Positions 50,900 through 60,168 of a stretch of DNA of 63,816 nt are shown here, in pieces (the stretch's first letter is position 1; every line of letters starts with the position of its first letter). The position numbers were made by a program, and so were the translations under genes. Source of the stretch: Acidobacteriaceae bacterium. GTDB taxonomy: Bacteria > Acidobacteriota > Terriglobia > Terriglobales > Acidobacteriaceae. Location of the stretch: contig PMHV01000029.1 in NCBI GenBank assembly GCA_003156805.1, positions 236 through 64,051 on the forward strand. The letters are read 5' to 3'. The notes beneath the pieces were generated by a model. The model saw only the letters and a list, made by a program, of their open reading frames with translations, was not told where the DNA came from and ran no database searches.

Positions 50900-51073
50900 G
50901 CAGAGCTGGTTTATCTTGTTTTGTGCACAGCGTGCGACCAACTAAAGCATTCGGCGACTGGCGCTCTGGTATTCATTGTAGTAACCTCTCCCCCCAGACA
51001 TGGCGGAAAACTGAGCCGACTACACTTTTGGCTCATAGACAAGAAACGGCCAGTAAGACACAATGACCCTGAA

Positions 51074-52294
51074 ATGAAATCGTGCGCCATTTCCGGGAAT
51101 CCAGCGTCAGCCTTGAAGTTCATATTGCTGGCCGCGTTTACGCTGCCCATCATCGGCTGCACAGCGGAAATCGGTGGAACCAGTGGAAGCGGTGGTAGCG
51201 GCGGAGGCGGTGTAACTGGCTGCGGGACCAGCGGCCAAGTGGGAACCGGATCCATACAGGTGAAGGTAAACCCCACAACCAACACGATTTATGTGGCCAA
51301 TCAAGACGATGGGACGGTCACGGTCATCGACGGAGCTACGAATGCCACCACCCTGGTAAACGACCAGAACGCCGCTGGTGTCATCGCGCTGGACGTAAAT
51401 CCCACTACCAACCAGGTCTATGTTGCGAATGCCAAAACAAATAACGTGACCGTGATCGACGGCGCAACAAATTGCACCACTGACGTTGCAGTAGGCCAAC
51501 AACCGGCAGCCATAGCGGTCAACCCGGCTACCAACGAGGCCTACGTCGTGGATGTAGCGAGCGGCGATGTCACTGCCATCGATGGAACCACCATGGCTAC
51601 TACTGTCATATCCGCTTCAGTAAACGGTCCCGTCGCTATTGCCGCTGACTCCACCCGCAACCTGATTTATGTGCCGGTTGGACAAAGCTCCGGCGGTATT
51701 GTAACGGTGATCAACGGCGCCACCAATACCGCAACGCCTGTTTTCGGTCTCTCCGCCGACCTGCCCGAGGTGGCAGCGCTGGCGATCGATGCGAACACCG
51801 ACCAAATCTACGTGGCCTTCGCCAGCACGAAGCAAACCCAGGTCAACGACCTCGACGGGGCTAGCGCCACTACCAATAGCCCTAAAGTCACGTTCATTCC
51901 TACGGGCCCAAACCCGATCGCAGTCGCCATTAACCCCGCGACCCAAATGGTCTACGTCGCCGATAATGGAATTAACGGCGCCATGAGCAGCGATGTCACG
52001 GTGATCGACGAAACCACCAACATGGCGACAACTGTCACTAATCTCCTGGCCATGTCGCCGACGGCAGTCGCGGTGAACTCCGCGACCAACACGATTTACG
52101 TCGCGAACCATTTCAGCAGCAACGTTACGGTAATCGATGGAGCCAGCAACACCGTCACGGCCACGGTCGCCGTCAGCGACACTCCCACCGACATCGCCGT
52201 CAACCAGACCACGAACCAGATTTACGTGGCCACTTCCGGCGGCAGCATCACGGTGATCGACGGGGTCACCAACACCCCTACCACCATTCAGTAG
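51074..52294 (+). CDS. YncE-like beta-propeller lipoprotein
   Basis: The 406-residue lipoprotein has a signal ending in LPIIGC, followed by a Gly/Ser-rich linker. Then come about eight repeats of 40-45 residues with a core like NPTTNTIYVANQDDGTVTVI (NxYVAN and VTVIDGATN), the YncE/YVTN family. It probably forms a seven- or eight-bladed propeller on the outer surface. The start is the ATG of MKSCAISG. It is the second propeller lipoprotein in the window but of a different subfamily. Confidence 0.85.
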   Translation: MKSCAISGNPASALKFILLAAFTLPIIGCTAEIGGTSGSGGSGGGGVTGCGTSGQVGTGSIQVKVNPTTNTIYVANQDDGTVTVIDGATNATTLVNDQNAAGVIALDVNPTTNQVYVANAKTNNVTVIDGATNCTTDVAVGQQPAAIAVNPATNEAYVVDVASGDVTAIDGTTMATTVISASVNGPVAIAADSTRNLIYVPVGQSSGGIVTVINGATNTATPVFGLSADLPEVAALAIDANTDQIYVAFASTKQTQVNDLDGASATTNSPKVTFIPTGPNPIAVAINPATQMVYVADNGINGAMSSDVTVIDETTNMATTVTNLLAMSPTAVAVNSATNTIYVANHFSSNVTVIDGASNTVTATVAVSDTPTDIAVNQTTNQIYVATSGGSITVIDGVTNTPTTIQ

Positions 52295-52335
52295 CCCCGT
52301 CGCGCCGGCAAAACGGTTTGCAAGACGCACGGCAA

Positions 52336-54312
52336 TTACGTCTCTTCGCTCTCCCTCAGCCTGGCGATCACACTGAGATCTTCCAGCGTAGTGGTATCGC
52401 CTTTCACTTCGCCGTTGGTGGCCAACTCGCGCAGCAAACGCCGCATGATCTTTCCGCTGCGGGTCTTCGGTAGCGTGTCGGTGAAGCGGATGTCGTCCGG
52501 CTTGGCCAGCGCTCCAATTTCTTTCGCCACCCACTTGCGCAATTCTTCTTTCAACTCGTTCGTTGGCTTACGGTCGTGCTCGAGCGTGACAAACGCCGAG
52601 ATCGCCTGCCCCTTCAAATCATCCGGACGCCCCACCACCGCAGCTTCCGCCACGGCTTCATGCGCTACCAGCGCCGACTCCACTTCCATGGTGCTCAGCC
52701 GGTGGCCGCTCACGTTGAGCACATCATCCACGCGGCCCATGATCCAGTAGTAGCCATCTTTATCTTTGCGCGCGCCGTCGCCGGTGAAATACGCGCCGGG
52801 AATCTGCGACCAGTACTGCTGTACGTAGCGGTCCGGATCGCCGTAGATCGTCCGCAGCATCGAAGGCCACGGCTTCTTCAGGATGAGAAATCCGCCTGAC
52901 CCCTCCGGCACCGGATGGCCGTCCATGGTGACAATCTCCGGAACTACGCCCGGAATTGGCCGCGTCGCCGATCCCGGCTTGGTCGCGATCGCGCCCGGCA
53001 CCGGCGCGATCATGATCGCGCCCGTCTCCGTCTGCCACCACGTATCCGTAATGGGGCATCGGTTGTGGCCGATGACTTCGCGGTACCACATCCAGGCTTC
53101 GGGGTTGATGGGTTCGCCGACGGTGCCCAGCAGACGCAGACTTTTCATCGAGTGTTTATTCGGCCATTCGCTGCCCCACTTGATGAAGGTGCGGATCGCG
53201 GTGGGCGCGGTGTAGAAGATGTTGACCCGGTGGCGGTCGATGATCGACCAGAAACGGTCGGGTTCGGGAAAGTTCGGAGCGCCCTCATACATCAAACTGG
53301 TAGCCCCGTTTTGCAGCGGGCCATAAACAATGTAGCTGTGGCCGGTGACCCATCCGATGTCAGCCGTGCACCAGTACGTGTCTTCTTCTTTGAGATCGAA
53401 AACCCACTTGGTGGTCAGATACGTTCCTACCGAATATCCGCCGGTTGTGTGAACCACACCCTTCGGCTTGCCGGTGGTTCCCGAGGTATACAGAATGTAG
53501 AGCGGATGCTCGGCGTCGAGGGGCTCGGCGGGACATTCATCCGAAGCTTCCGCCATCAGCTCGTGCCACCAATGATCGCGTCCCGATTGCAGATTGATCG
53601 GCGTTCCGGTGCGCTTGTAAACCACTACGTGCTTTACCGACGGGCATGACTTCAGCGCTTCCTCAACCGCCGGGAAAAGTTTGACTTCCGCGCCCCGGCG
53701 GTACGAACCGTCTTGGGTGATGACGGCGGAGGCTTGGGAATCGTGAATCCGATCGACCAGGGCGTTGGAAGAGAATCCTCCGAACACCACGGTGTGCGGC
53801 GCTCCGATGCGGGCGCACGCCAGCATGGCGATCGGCAACTCTGGTGTCATGCCCATGTAGATGGCTACGCGGTCACCTTTCCTGACCCCGAGCGATTTAA
53901 GAACATTCGAGAACTTCTGCACTTCGCGGTGAAGCTGCTGGTAGGTCAGGGTGCGGACTTCGCCCGGCTCGCTCTCCCAAATCAGCGCGGCCTTATTCTT
54001 GCGCGCGGTTTGCACATGGCGATCGAGGCAGTTGTAGGAAAGATTGATTTCTCCGCCGACAAACCATTTCGCCCACGGATTATTCCATTCGAGCACCTTG
54101 TCCCATTTCTTGAACCAGTGCAATTCGCCGGCGATGCGCGACCAGAATTTGTCCGGCTCCTCAATCGATTCCTTGTAGATCCGCTCATACTCTTCAAGAC
54201 TCTTGATGTGGGCTTGCCGGCTGAATTCGGCGGGCGGTTCGAACGTGCGCTGCTCCTGAAGAATGGAATCAATGCTGCTGGATTGGAGATCTAGAGCCGC
54301 TCTGTCGGACAT
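52336..54312 (-). CDS. acs: Acetyl-coenzyme A synthetase
   Basis: The enzyme activates acetate with ATP and CoA via an acetyl-AMP intermediate. The 658-residue protein has the ANL signature [19 protein letters not shown], the ATP-binding [10 protein letters not shown], the hinge [19 protein letters not shown] and the C-terminal catalytic-lysine motif [11 protein letters not shown], the target of reversible acetylation. Length and order match E. coli Acs (652). It is monocistronic, and the ATG is the first in frame after the non-coding region. Confidence 0.95.
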   Translation of the reverse strand: MSDRAALDLQSSSIDSILQEQRTFEPPAEFSRQAHIKSLEEYERIYKESIEEPDKFWSRIAGELHWFKKWDKVLEWNNPWAKWFVGGEINLSYNCLDRHVQTARKNKAALIWESEPGEVRTLTYQQLHREVQKFSNVLKSLGVRKGDRVAIYMGMTPELPIAMLACARIGAPHTVVFGGFSSNALVDRIHDSQASAVITQDGSYRRGAEVKLFPAVEEALKSCPSVKHVVVYKRTGTPINLQSGRDHWWHELMAEASDECPAEPLDAEHPLYILYTSGTTGKPKGVVHTTGGYSVGTYLTTKWVFDLKEEDTYWCTADIGWVTGHSYIVYGPLQNGATSLMYEGAPNFPEPDRFWSIIDRHRVNIFYTAPTAIRTFIKWGSEWPNKHSMKSLRLLGTVGEPINPEAWMWYREVIGHNRCPITDTWWQTETGAIMIAPVPGAIATKPGSATRPIPGVVPEIVTMDGHPVPEGSGGFLILKKPWPSMLRTIYGDPDRYVQQYWSQIPGAYFTGDGARKDKDGYYWIMGRVDDVLNVSGHRLSTMEVESALVAHEAVAEAAVVGRPDDLKGQAISAFVTLEHDRKPTNELKEELRKWVAKEIGALAKPDDIRFTDTLPKTRSGKIMRRLLRELATNGEVKGDTTTLEDLSVIARLRESEET

Positions 54313-54490
54313 TCGGACCTCGACGTTGAGGAATTTATGCGTCAGCCGGCGCGGATGTGGATTCGAGAATCAGCTACGCCCCTGCGCCAAGACTGCGAAG
54401 CATTTTACTCCATGGCACCCGGCCCACAGAAGACCATGCGGCAGAAGGATCGCGGCGCTTTCGTTGCCGGTCCCGCTTCAGGCCGGGGAA

Positions 54491-54994
54491 TCACTTCCCG
54501 ACGGTCTCCTCCTCGATGTCGAGAAATTTGCCGCGGGTACTCGCGGTAGGCACAGGACAGGTTTCAAAGCGGCCAAAGATGCGATAACGGTTCCGCGCGA
54601 CTTGATCATAGGCCCAGTTCCGCAAAAACCGGGGAAACATTTGCAGCAGAAACCCGGCCAAGCGCCAGATTCCCCCTAGCTCTTTTAGCGCGAAGATTAC
54701 CGCTTCGGAACGGGATAGCAGAGATTCGCTGGCCTGATACGTATTGATTGCACTCTTGGCCGCCAGTTGGCGCCTTGGGACCACGTAGACGGTGTCGAGA
54801 TCTCGCGAGGCGGCGCCGTGGCGCGTGAGCATGCTCGTTGCCAGCGAACTCTGCAACGAAGCGAAGCGAAAAACGTCGTTCCGGTCGTGCCGCAAAATGA
54901 ATTGCACCAGGTGGTTGCAAAGTCCGCAGACGCCGTCGTATAGGAGAATGGGATGCGTTCGAAGCACCTCAAATCGAAAATCTCTCCTTATCAT
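54491..54994 (-). CDS. DCC-family thiol-disulfide oxidoreductase
   Basis: The 167-residue protein is of the DUF393/DCC family, named for the N-terminal DGVCGLCN motif (Asp-x-x-Cys-x-x-Cys). A further conserved FRFASLQS and DTVYVV follow, with a helical C-terminal domain (GGIWRLAGFLLQMFPRFLRN). Proposed to act in thiol exchange; substrate unknown. The start is the ATG of MIRRDFRFE. It lies upstream of acs on the same strand and may be co-transcribed. Confidence 0.87.
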   Translation of the reverse strand: MIRRDFRFEVLRTHPILLYDGVCGLCNHLVQFILRHDRNDVFRFASLQSSLATSMLTRHGAASRDLDTVYVVPRRQLAAKSAINTYQASESLLSRSEAVIFALKELGGIWRLAGFLLQMFPRFLRNWAYDQVARNRYRIFGRFETCPVPTASTRGKFLDIEEETVGK

Positions 54995-55113
54995 AGTGCA
55001 CAGGATCACTGGCACAGGCAGTTTCAACCAGGCGTAAACAGTGCAGCCGGAATCCGCATCGTACTCGCGGCGAAAGCTCCGGCGGGTTTAATCTAGAGAG
55101 TGGAGGAGGAATA

Positions 55114-56388
55114 GTGCGCTGCGCCCGATGCGGAAACGAGAACGCTGATACCAACCGCTTCTGCGGAATGTGTGGAACGCCTCTGGCGGCGACTGCGCAG
55201 ACCGGAACGGGCAGCGTTTCGCCTCCGGCCACTGCAGATCCTTCTGCGACTCCCGTGGTTCCATCGGCACGGTCCTCAGTTTCGCCAATACCTTCCACTT
55301 CGGTGCAGTCTGCCGTTCCGCCACAAGCTGTGCCCGCGGGTGGAGCTTACACTGAGCGCCGTGCGCCTGAGCCCTCCGCCTTCGACAACACGCCGGTGAT
55401 TACCGGTCCTTCGTTTCTGGGGTTGAACAAACCCGCCGCCGGCTCCGGCGAGCGCGGCTCGCCGAAAAGCGGGCACGATCATCTGCGGCGCTCGGCGCAC
55501 AATCTCGACTATCTGCTGGAGGACGATGAAGAACCGAAGCGCGGTGGAGGCAAGCTGATTTTGATTTTGCTGGCGCTGGCCTTGGCGCTGGGATTCGGAT
55601 ACCTGCGCTGGCGCCGCGGAGGATTCGACTCGCTGATCTCGGGAACGGGGAATGTGTCGGCGCAAGCATCGCCGCAGACTCCGTCACAAATCGTCCCCCA
55701 GAGTGCCGGCACATCCCCTGCAGAGCCGAATGCAGGGGCGGAATCGCCCGCGAGTACGCCGACCGCGCCCGCTGCAGCGACCGCGAGTTCTTCGCCGGCC
55801 AACGGCAGCGCCGCGCCCGCAGGGACTGTACAATCTTCGCCGAGCCCGGAGGCTAGTTCAGGCGGCGCTACACCTGAGACGGGAACAGCAGGCGCCGAGC
55901 CGTCCTCTGCAAGCACGCCGCCGCCAAGCGCTCCGCAGAACAAGCCCGCAGATGCAACTCCCGCCGCCGCAAATTCCGATGAAGGCGCGAGGTCCCCCGA
56001 CGGTGAAGCATCCGCTCCATCCCAGCGGCACCCAGCGGCCGCGGCTGCCGAAACGGTGTTAGCGAAGCCCACCGCGGCCAAGCCCGTGGATGCCGTCGAG
56101 CAGGCCGAACGATATATTTACGGGCGCGGCGTTCGCCAGGACTGTGACCACGGTTTGCAGCTCTTGAAACCTGCGGCCGATCAGGCGAACCTCAAGGCGA
56201 TGATTTCGCTGGGAGCGCTCTACTCGACCGGCCTGTGCACTCCACGGGATCTGCCCACTGCGTATCGCTGGTTCGCGCTGGCGCTGCGCAAGCAGCCGGA
56301 GGATCAGTCCCTGCAGGACAACCTGCAGAAACTCTGGAGCCAGATGACGCCGCCCGAGCGCCAACTGGCGATCAAGCTGAGCCACTAG
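55114..56388 (+). CDS. Zinc-ribbon membrane protein with Sel1 repeats
   Basis: The 424-residue protein starts with a zinc ribbon (CARCGNENADTNRFCGMCGT, two Cys-x2-Cys pairs). A Ser/Pro-rich stretch follows, then a membrane helix (about residues 149-165, LILILLALALALGFGYL). About 160 residues of Ala/Pro/Ser/Gly-rich low-complexity sequence come next, then Sel1-type helical repeats (DAVEQAERYIYGRGVRQDCD, DQANLKAMISLGALYSTG). The GTG start has AGGAGGAA upstream. A topology with the ribbon inside and the Sel1 part outside is likely. Function unknown; Sel1 proteins often scaffold secretion or regulatory complexes. Confidence 0.78.
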   Translation: MRCARCGNENADTNRFCGMCGTPLAATAQTGTGSVSPPATADPSATPVVPSARSSVSPIPSTSVQSAVPPQAVPAGGAYTERRAPEPSAFDNTPVITGPSFLGLNKPAAGSGERGSPKSGHDHLRRSAHNLDYLLEDDEEPKRGGGKLILILLALALALGFGYLRWRRGGFDSLISGTGNVSAQASPQTPSQIVPQSAGTSPAEPNAGAESPASTPTAPAAATASSSPANGSAAPAGTVQSSPSPEASSGGATPETGTAGAEPSSASTPPPSAPQNKPADATPAAANSDEGARSPDGEASAPSQRHPAAAAAETVLAKPTAAKPVDAVEQAERYIYGRGVRQDCDHGLQLLKPAADQANLKAMISLGALYSTGLCTPRDLPTAYRWFALALRKQPEDQSLQDNLQKLWSQMTPPERQLAIKLSH

Positions 56389-56524
56389 CTGCGGACTCCG
56401 TGTTCTTGTTCTCGGGCAAAGCGATTCGGTTTGCCGGCGAAATCCAGCCGTGAGTTTTTTGACTTCCCAGGCCCATCGCCCTACTATGTGGCAAACTCTA
56501 GATATCTAAACCCCTGTTCCATTC

Positions 56525-59506
56525 ATGATCGGCCAGACCATCTCGCACTACCGCATTCTGGAAAAACTCGGCGGCGGTGGCATGGGTGTGGTCTACAAAG
56601 CGGAAGACTTTACCCTGGGCCGCCACGTCGCTCTCAAATTCCTGTCCGATGATCTTGCCCACAGCCCGGTTGCGCTGGAGCGCTTTCGCCGCGAAGCCCG
56701 AGCCGCGTCGGCGCTGAACCATCCCAATATCTGCACCATCCACGAGATCGGCGAACACGACGGCCGCGCCTTCATCGTGATGGAGCTTCTTGACGGCGTG
56801 GCGCTAAAGCACCGCATTGCCGGGCGCCCGCTGGAACTCGACGAACTGCTGTCGAACGCGCTCGAAATCGCCGACGCTCTCGACGCCGCGCACGCGGCGG
56901 GCATCATCCATCGCGACATTAAGCCGGGAAATATTTTTGTTACCAAGCGGGGCCACGCCAAGATTCTGGATTTCGGCCTGGCCAAAGTCGTCCTTAATGA
57001 GAATCCCGGGGATTCTGTGCCTACCCAAAGCGACGAGCGCGGCGATCTCACCGGTGCGGGCAACGCCGTGGGCACTATCGCGTATATGTCGCCGGAGCAG
57101 GCCCTAGGCCGCCCGCTCGATGCCCGCACGGATCTGTTCAGCTTCGGCGTCGTCCTCTACGAAATGGCCACCGGGCGGGCGGCGTTCTCAGGAACTACGT
57201 CGGCCGCGATTTTCGATGGCATCCTGCATGGCGCCCCAGTCGCCCCGGTTCATCTGAATCCGCAAGCGCCGTTGGAACTCGGGCGCATCATCAACAAGGC
57301 TCTCGAAAAAGACCGCGAACTGCGCTACCAGTCGGCCAGCGAAATGCGGGGCGACCTCAAGCGCCTGAAACGCGACACCGATTCGCACGCGTTATCGCCC
57401 GTAGCCGTCGCCACGGACCATCTGCAGACGGAGTCTGCGGGCGCGGTCCGTGCGGAGACGGGCGCCCGTCCGGCCCGAGCGAAATTCGGCGGGTATCTCC
57501 TCGCCCTGGTTCTCGTCTTCGTCCTGGTCTCCCTTCTGCTAGCGGGCGGCCTTTACTATCGTTTGCATCGAAGCCGAACGCTCACCAGTAAAGACACCAT
57601 TGTGCTGGCCGATTTCGCCAACTCCACCGGCGATCCGGTGTTCGACGACACGCTGAAGCAGGCCCTTAGCATGACCCTGCTGCAGTCGCCGTTCCTGAAC
57701 ATTCTTTCCGACGATCAAGTTGCCACGACTCTGAAACAAATGACACGCCCCTCCGGCACTCCGCTTGTCCCCAGCGTGGCTCGCGAAATCTGCCAGCGCT
57801 CCGGTAGCAAAGCCTATATTGCCGGTGCCATCGCCAATTTGGGCAACGACTACGTGCTTGGTCTCAAAGCTGTGAACTGCCAAAGCGGCGACACTCTTGC
57901 TCAGCAGCAGGTCACTGCCCCGGCAAAAGAAAAAGTTCTCGACGCGCTCAGCGGGGCGGCCGCAAATTTGCGGCGGGAGTTGGGCGAATCGCTGACCACG
58001 GTGCAAAAGTTCGATGTCCCGCTGGAGCAGGTGACCACTTCGTCGCTGGCAGCTCTCAAGGAATACAGCCTGCAATACAAGGCCATGCGGGAAAAAGGTT
58101 CCGTGGCGGCCTTGCCCCACGGTCTTCGGGCCATCGAGCTCGATCCAAAGTTTGCCCTGGCATACTGGGCCGTGGGCGGCAACTACGCCGACATCGCCGA
58201 GTACGGACACGCGCGCGATTACTACGGCAAGGCTTTTGAGTTCCGCGAGCGTGCCAGTGAGCGCGAAAGGCTGTTGATCGCCGGTTATTACTATCTCGAT
58301 GTAACCGGCGAGCTCGACAAAGCCGCGCAAATCTACCAGGAGTGGATTGAAAGCTATCCCCGCGATTACGTCGCCTACGGCAGTCTGGCCATGGCGGAAT
58401 CGGAACAGGGGTTGCACGAGAAGGCTCTGGAAGCGAATCGCGAATTTCTGCGTCTTTCGCCCGATAACGTCATTGGCTACGTCAACCTCGGCGCGGCCCT
58501 GCTGGCGCTGCAGCGCAACGACGAGGCCCGCCAGATTCTGGCGCAGGCCGAAGCGCGCAAATTGGATGAACTCAACATCCACTTGAATATTTATGCAGTG
58601 GACTTCCTTGCCGCCGATGCCTCTGGAATGGCCAGGGAGAGCTCCTGGCTGCAGAGCCATCCCGAGTACCGCAGCCAGGGATTTTCTCTGGAGTCCGACA
58701 CCGCCGCCTACAGCGGCCAGCTTCGCAAGGCGCGCAGCCTGACCGCGCAGGCCGTCGACACGGCCACGCGCGCCAACAACAAAGAAAACGCCGCCATGTG
58801 GCAAGCCAACGCCGCTCTGCGCGAAGCCGCCTTTGGCGACCCCGTAGAAGGCCGGCAGGATGCAGCCGTGGCGCTCAAGCTCGCGCCCGAAAGCGAGGGA
58901 GTGCAGATCGAAGCGACTCTCGCTCTCGCTCTGAGCGGCGACACGCCCCGCGCGGAAGCCCTGGCCAAAGATCTTTCGGCAAGATTCCCGCTCGATACCC
59001 AGATGCAGTCACTTTGGCTTCCCATCGTCGGCGCGCAACTCGCGCTCAATCAAAGAAATGCGCCGGGGGCTATGGATCTTCTGCAGACGGCCAAACCCTT
59101 GGAGCTAGCCCTGGTTCCGTTCACCGCAAACGGTTCCTGCCTGTATGCCGCCTACGTTCGAGGCCAAGCCTACCTCGCCATGGGCCAGGGCGAGTCTGCG
59201 GCCGCCGAATTCCAGAAAATCCTTGACCACAGCGGGCTGGTCTGGAACTGTTCCACCGGCGCTCTGGCGAGGCTGGGTCTGGCCCGCGCCTATACATTGG
59301 AAGCCGGACTTGCTCGTGCGAGGTCGGCTGGTGCGGCCGCGGGCGCCCCGCCCGTCCAGTCCCAGCCAAGCTCGGCGATTAATTCTGACGCCCTCGCCAA
59401 AGCCCGCGCCGCCTATCGAGATTTCTTCACCCTCTGGAAGGATGCCGATCCGGCGATTCCCATCCTCCTCCAGGCCCAGCAGGAATTCGCCAGACTGTCC
59501 AAGTGA
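56525..59506 (+). CDS. Membrane Ser/Thr protein kinase with TPR-like sensor domain
   Basis: The 993-residue protein is an Hanks-type kinase. It has the glycine loop [11 protein letters not shown], catalytic Lys38 (VALKFL), the HRDIKPGN loop with Asp131, DFG at 149-151 and the APE-type SPEQALGRP region. One membrane helix follows near residues 325-345 ([20 protein letters not shown]). The large extracytoplasmic domain has TPR-like repeats ([20 protein letters not shown]) that could bind protein or peptide ligands. This type is common in Acidobacteria. It is separated from the zinc-ribbon gene by 136 nt. Confidence 0.9.
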   Translation: MIGQTISHYRILEKLGGGGMGVVYKAEDFTLGRHVALKFLSDDLAHSPVALERFRREARAASALNHPNICTIHEIGEHDGRAFIVMELLDGVALKHRIAGRPLELDELLSNALEIADALDAAHAAGIIHRDIKPGNIFVTKRGHAKILDFGLAKVVLNENPGDSVPTQSDERGDLTGAGNAVGTIAYMSPEQALGRPLDARTDLFSFGVVLYEMATGRAAFSGTTSAAIFDGILHGAPVAPVHLNPQAPLELGRIINKALEKDRELRYQSASEMRGDLKRLKRDTDSHALSPVAVATDHLQTESAGAVRAETGARPARAKFGGYLLALVLVFVLVSLLLAGGLYYRLHRSRTLTSKDTIVLADFANSTGDPVFDDTLKQALSMTLLQSPFLNILSDDQVATTLKQMTRPSGTPLVPSVAREICQRSGSKAYIAGAIANLGNDYVLGLKAVNCQSGDTLAQQQVTAPAKEKVLDALSGAAANLRRELGESLTTVQKFDVPLEQVTTSSLAALKEYSLQYKAMREKGSVAALPHGLRAIELDPKFALAYWAVGGNYADIAEYGHARDYYGKAFEFRERASERERLLIAGYYYLDVTGELDKAAQIYQEWIESYPRDYVAYGSLAMAESEQGLHEKALEANREFLRLSPDNVIGYVNLGAALLALQRNDEARQILAQAEARKLDELNIHLNIYAVDFLAADASGMARESSWLQSHPEYRSQGFSLESDTAAYSGQLRKARSLTAQAVDTATRANNKENAAMWQANAALREAAFGDPVEGRQDAAVALKLAPESEGVQIEATLALALSGDTPRAEALAKDLSARFPLDTQMQSLWLPIVGAQLALNQRNAPGAMDLLQTAKPLELALVPFTANGSCLYAAYVRGQAYLAMGQGESAAAEFQKILDHSGLVWNCSTGALARLGLARAYTLEAGLARARSAGAAAGAPPVQSQPSSAINSDALAKARAAYRDFFTLWKDADPAIPILLQAQQEFARLSK

Positions 59507-59594
59507 AGGCCGCTTCTTTACGCCCTCACAACCCCTGTGTTAACCTGTAAGCGTCACAAAAGACAATCGATTAAGACAGGAGTGCATCAGCTTA

Positions 59595-59861
59595 GTGTTA
59601 GCCAGAGAACAAAAGAAATCCGTCATTGACCAATATCAGAAGCACGCGACCGACACCGGCAGTCCCGAGGTGCAGATCGCACTTATCAGCGAACGCATTG
59701 GCCATCTGACAGAGCACTTCAAGACGCACCAGAAAGACCACGGCTCGCGCCGCGGCCTTCTCATGCTGGTCAGCAAGCGGCGTCGCTTGCTCGATTACCT
59801 CAAGAAATACGATTCCGAGCGCTACAAGACCGTCATTGGGAAACTCGGCATCCGCAAGTAG
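59595..59861 (+). CDS. rpsO: 30S ribosomal protein S15
   Basis: S15 binds the 16S rRNA central domain and is an early assembly protein. The 88-residue sequence matches the family throughout: [40 protein letters not shown], and the C-terminal [12 protein letters not shown]. The start is a GTG with AGGAG about 12 nt upstream. It is upstream of pnp in the universally conserved order. The 307-nt region between them contains a small GGTTCGC/GCGAACC hairpin and nothing else I can support. Confidence 0.96.
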   Translation: MLAREQKKSVIDQYQKHATDTGSPEVQIALISERIGHLTEHFKTHQKDHGSRRGLLMLVSKRRRLLDYLKKYDSERYKTVIGKLGIRK

Positions 59862-60168
59862 GCACGTGGCCGCGGGTTCCGCTCTCGGAGCAGGTTCGCA
59901 GCGAACCCCTAAGGTATTTCTGAGCGCGCCGTCCAGTTTGCCAACGACGGCCCAACATTGAGGAATTTCTATCCAGTGCTTGTCTTGAGCAGCCCTCATC
60001 GGGAGATTACAGAAGCGGATCGCCGCGCCTCGAGGCACGGTGGAAAAGCGGCCTTTCAGGGCTGCGCCATCCATGCTCGAAAATTTCGAGGCGTTCTCCT
60101 CCCTGGAATCGCTCCACAAATCTTGCTGACACCTCCTATCCAAGGCCCTCCATCGCAAAGGATGAATT

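Noticed and set aside
57539-58804. 421-codon open frame on the minus strand inside the Ser/Thr kinase gene
   Set aside because: Antisense of a clear kinase/TPR protein; composition reflects the complement, with no start signal.
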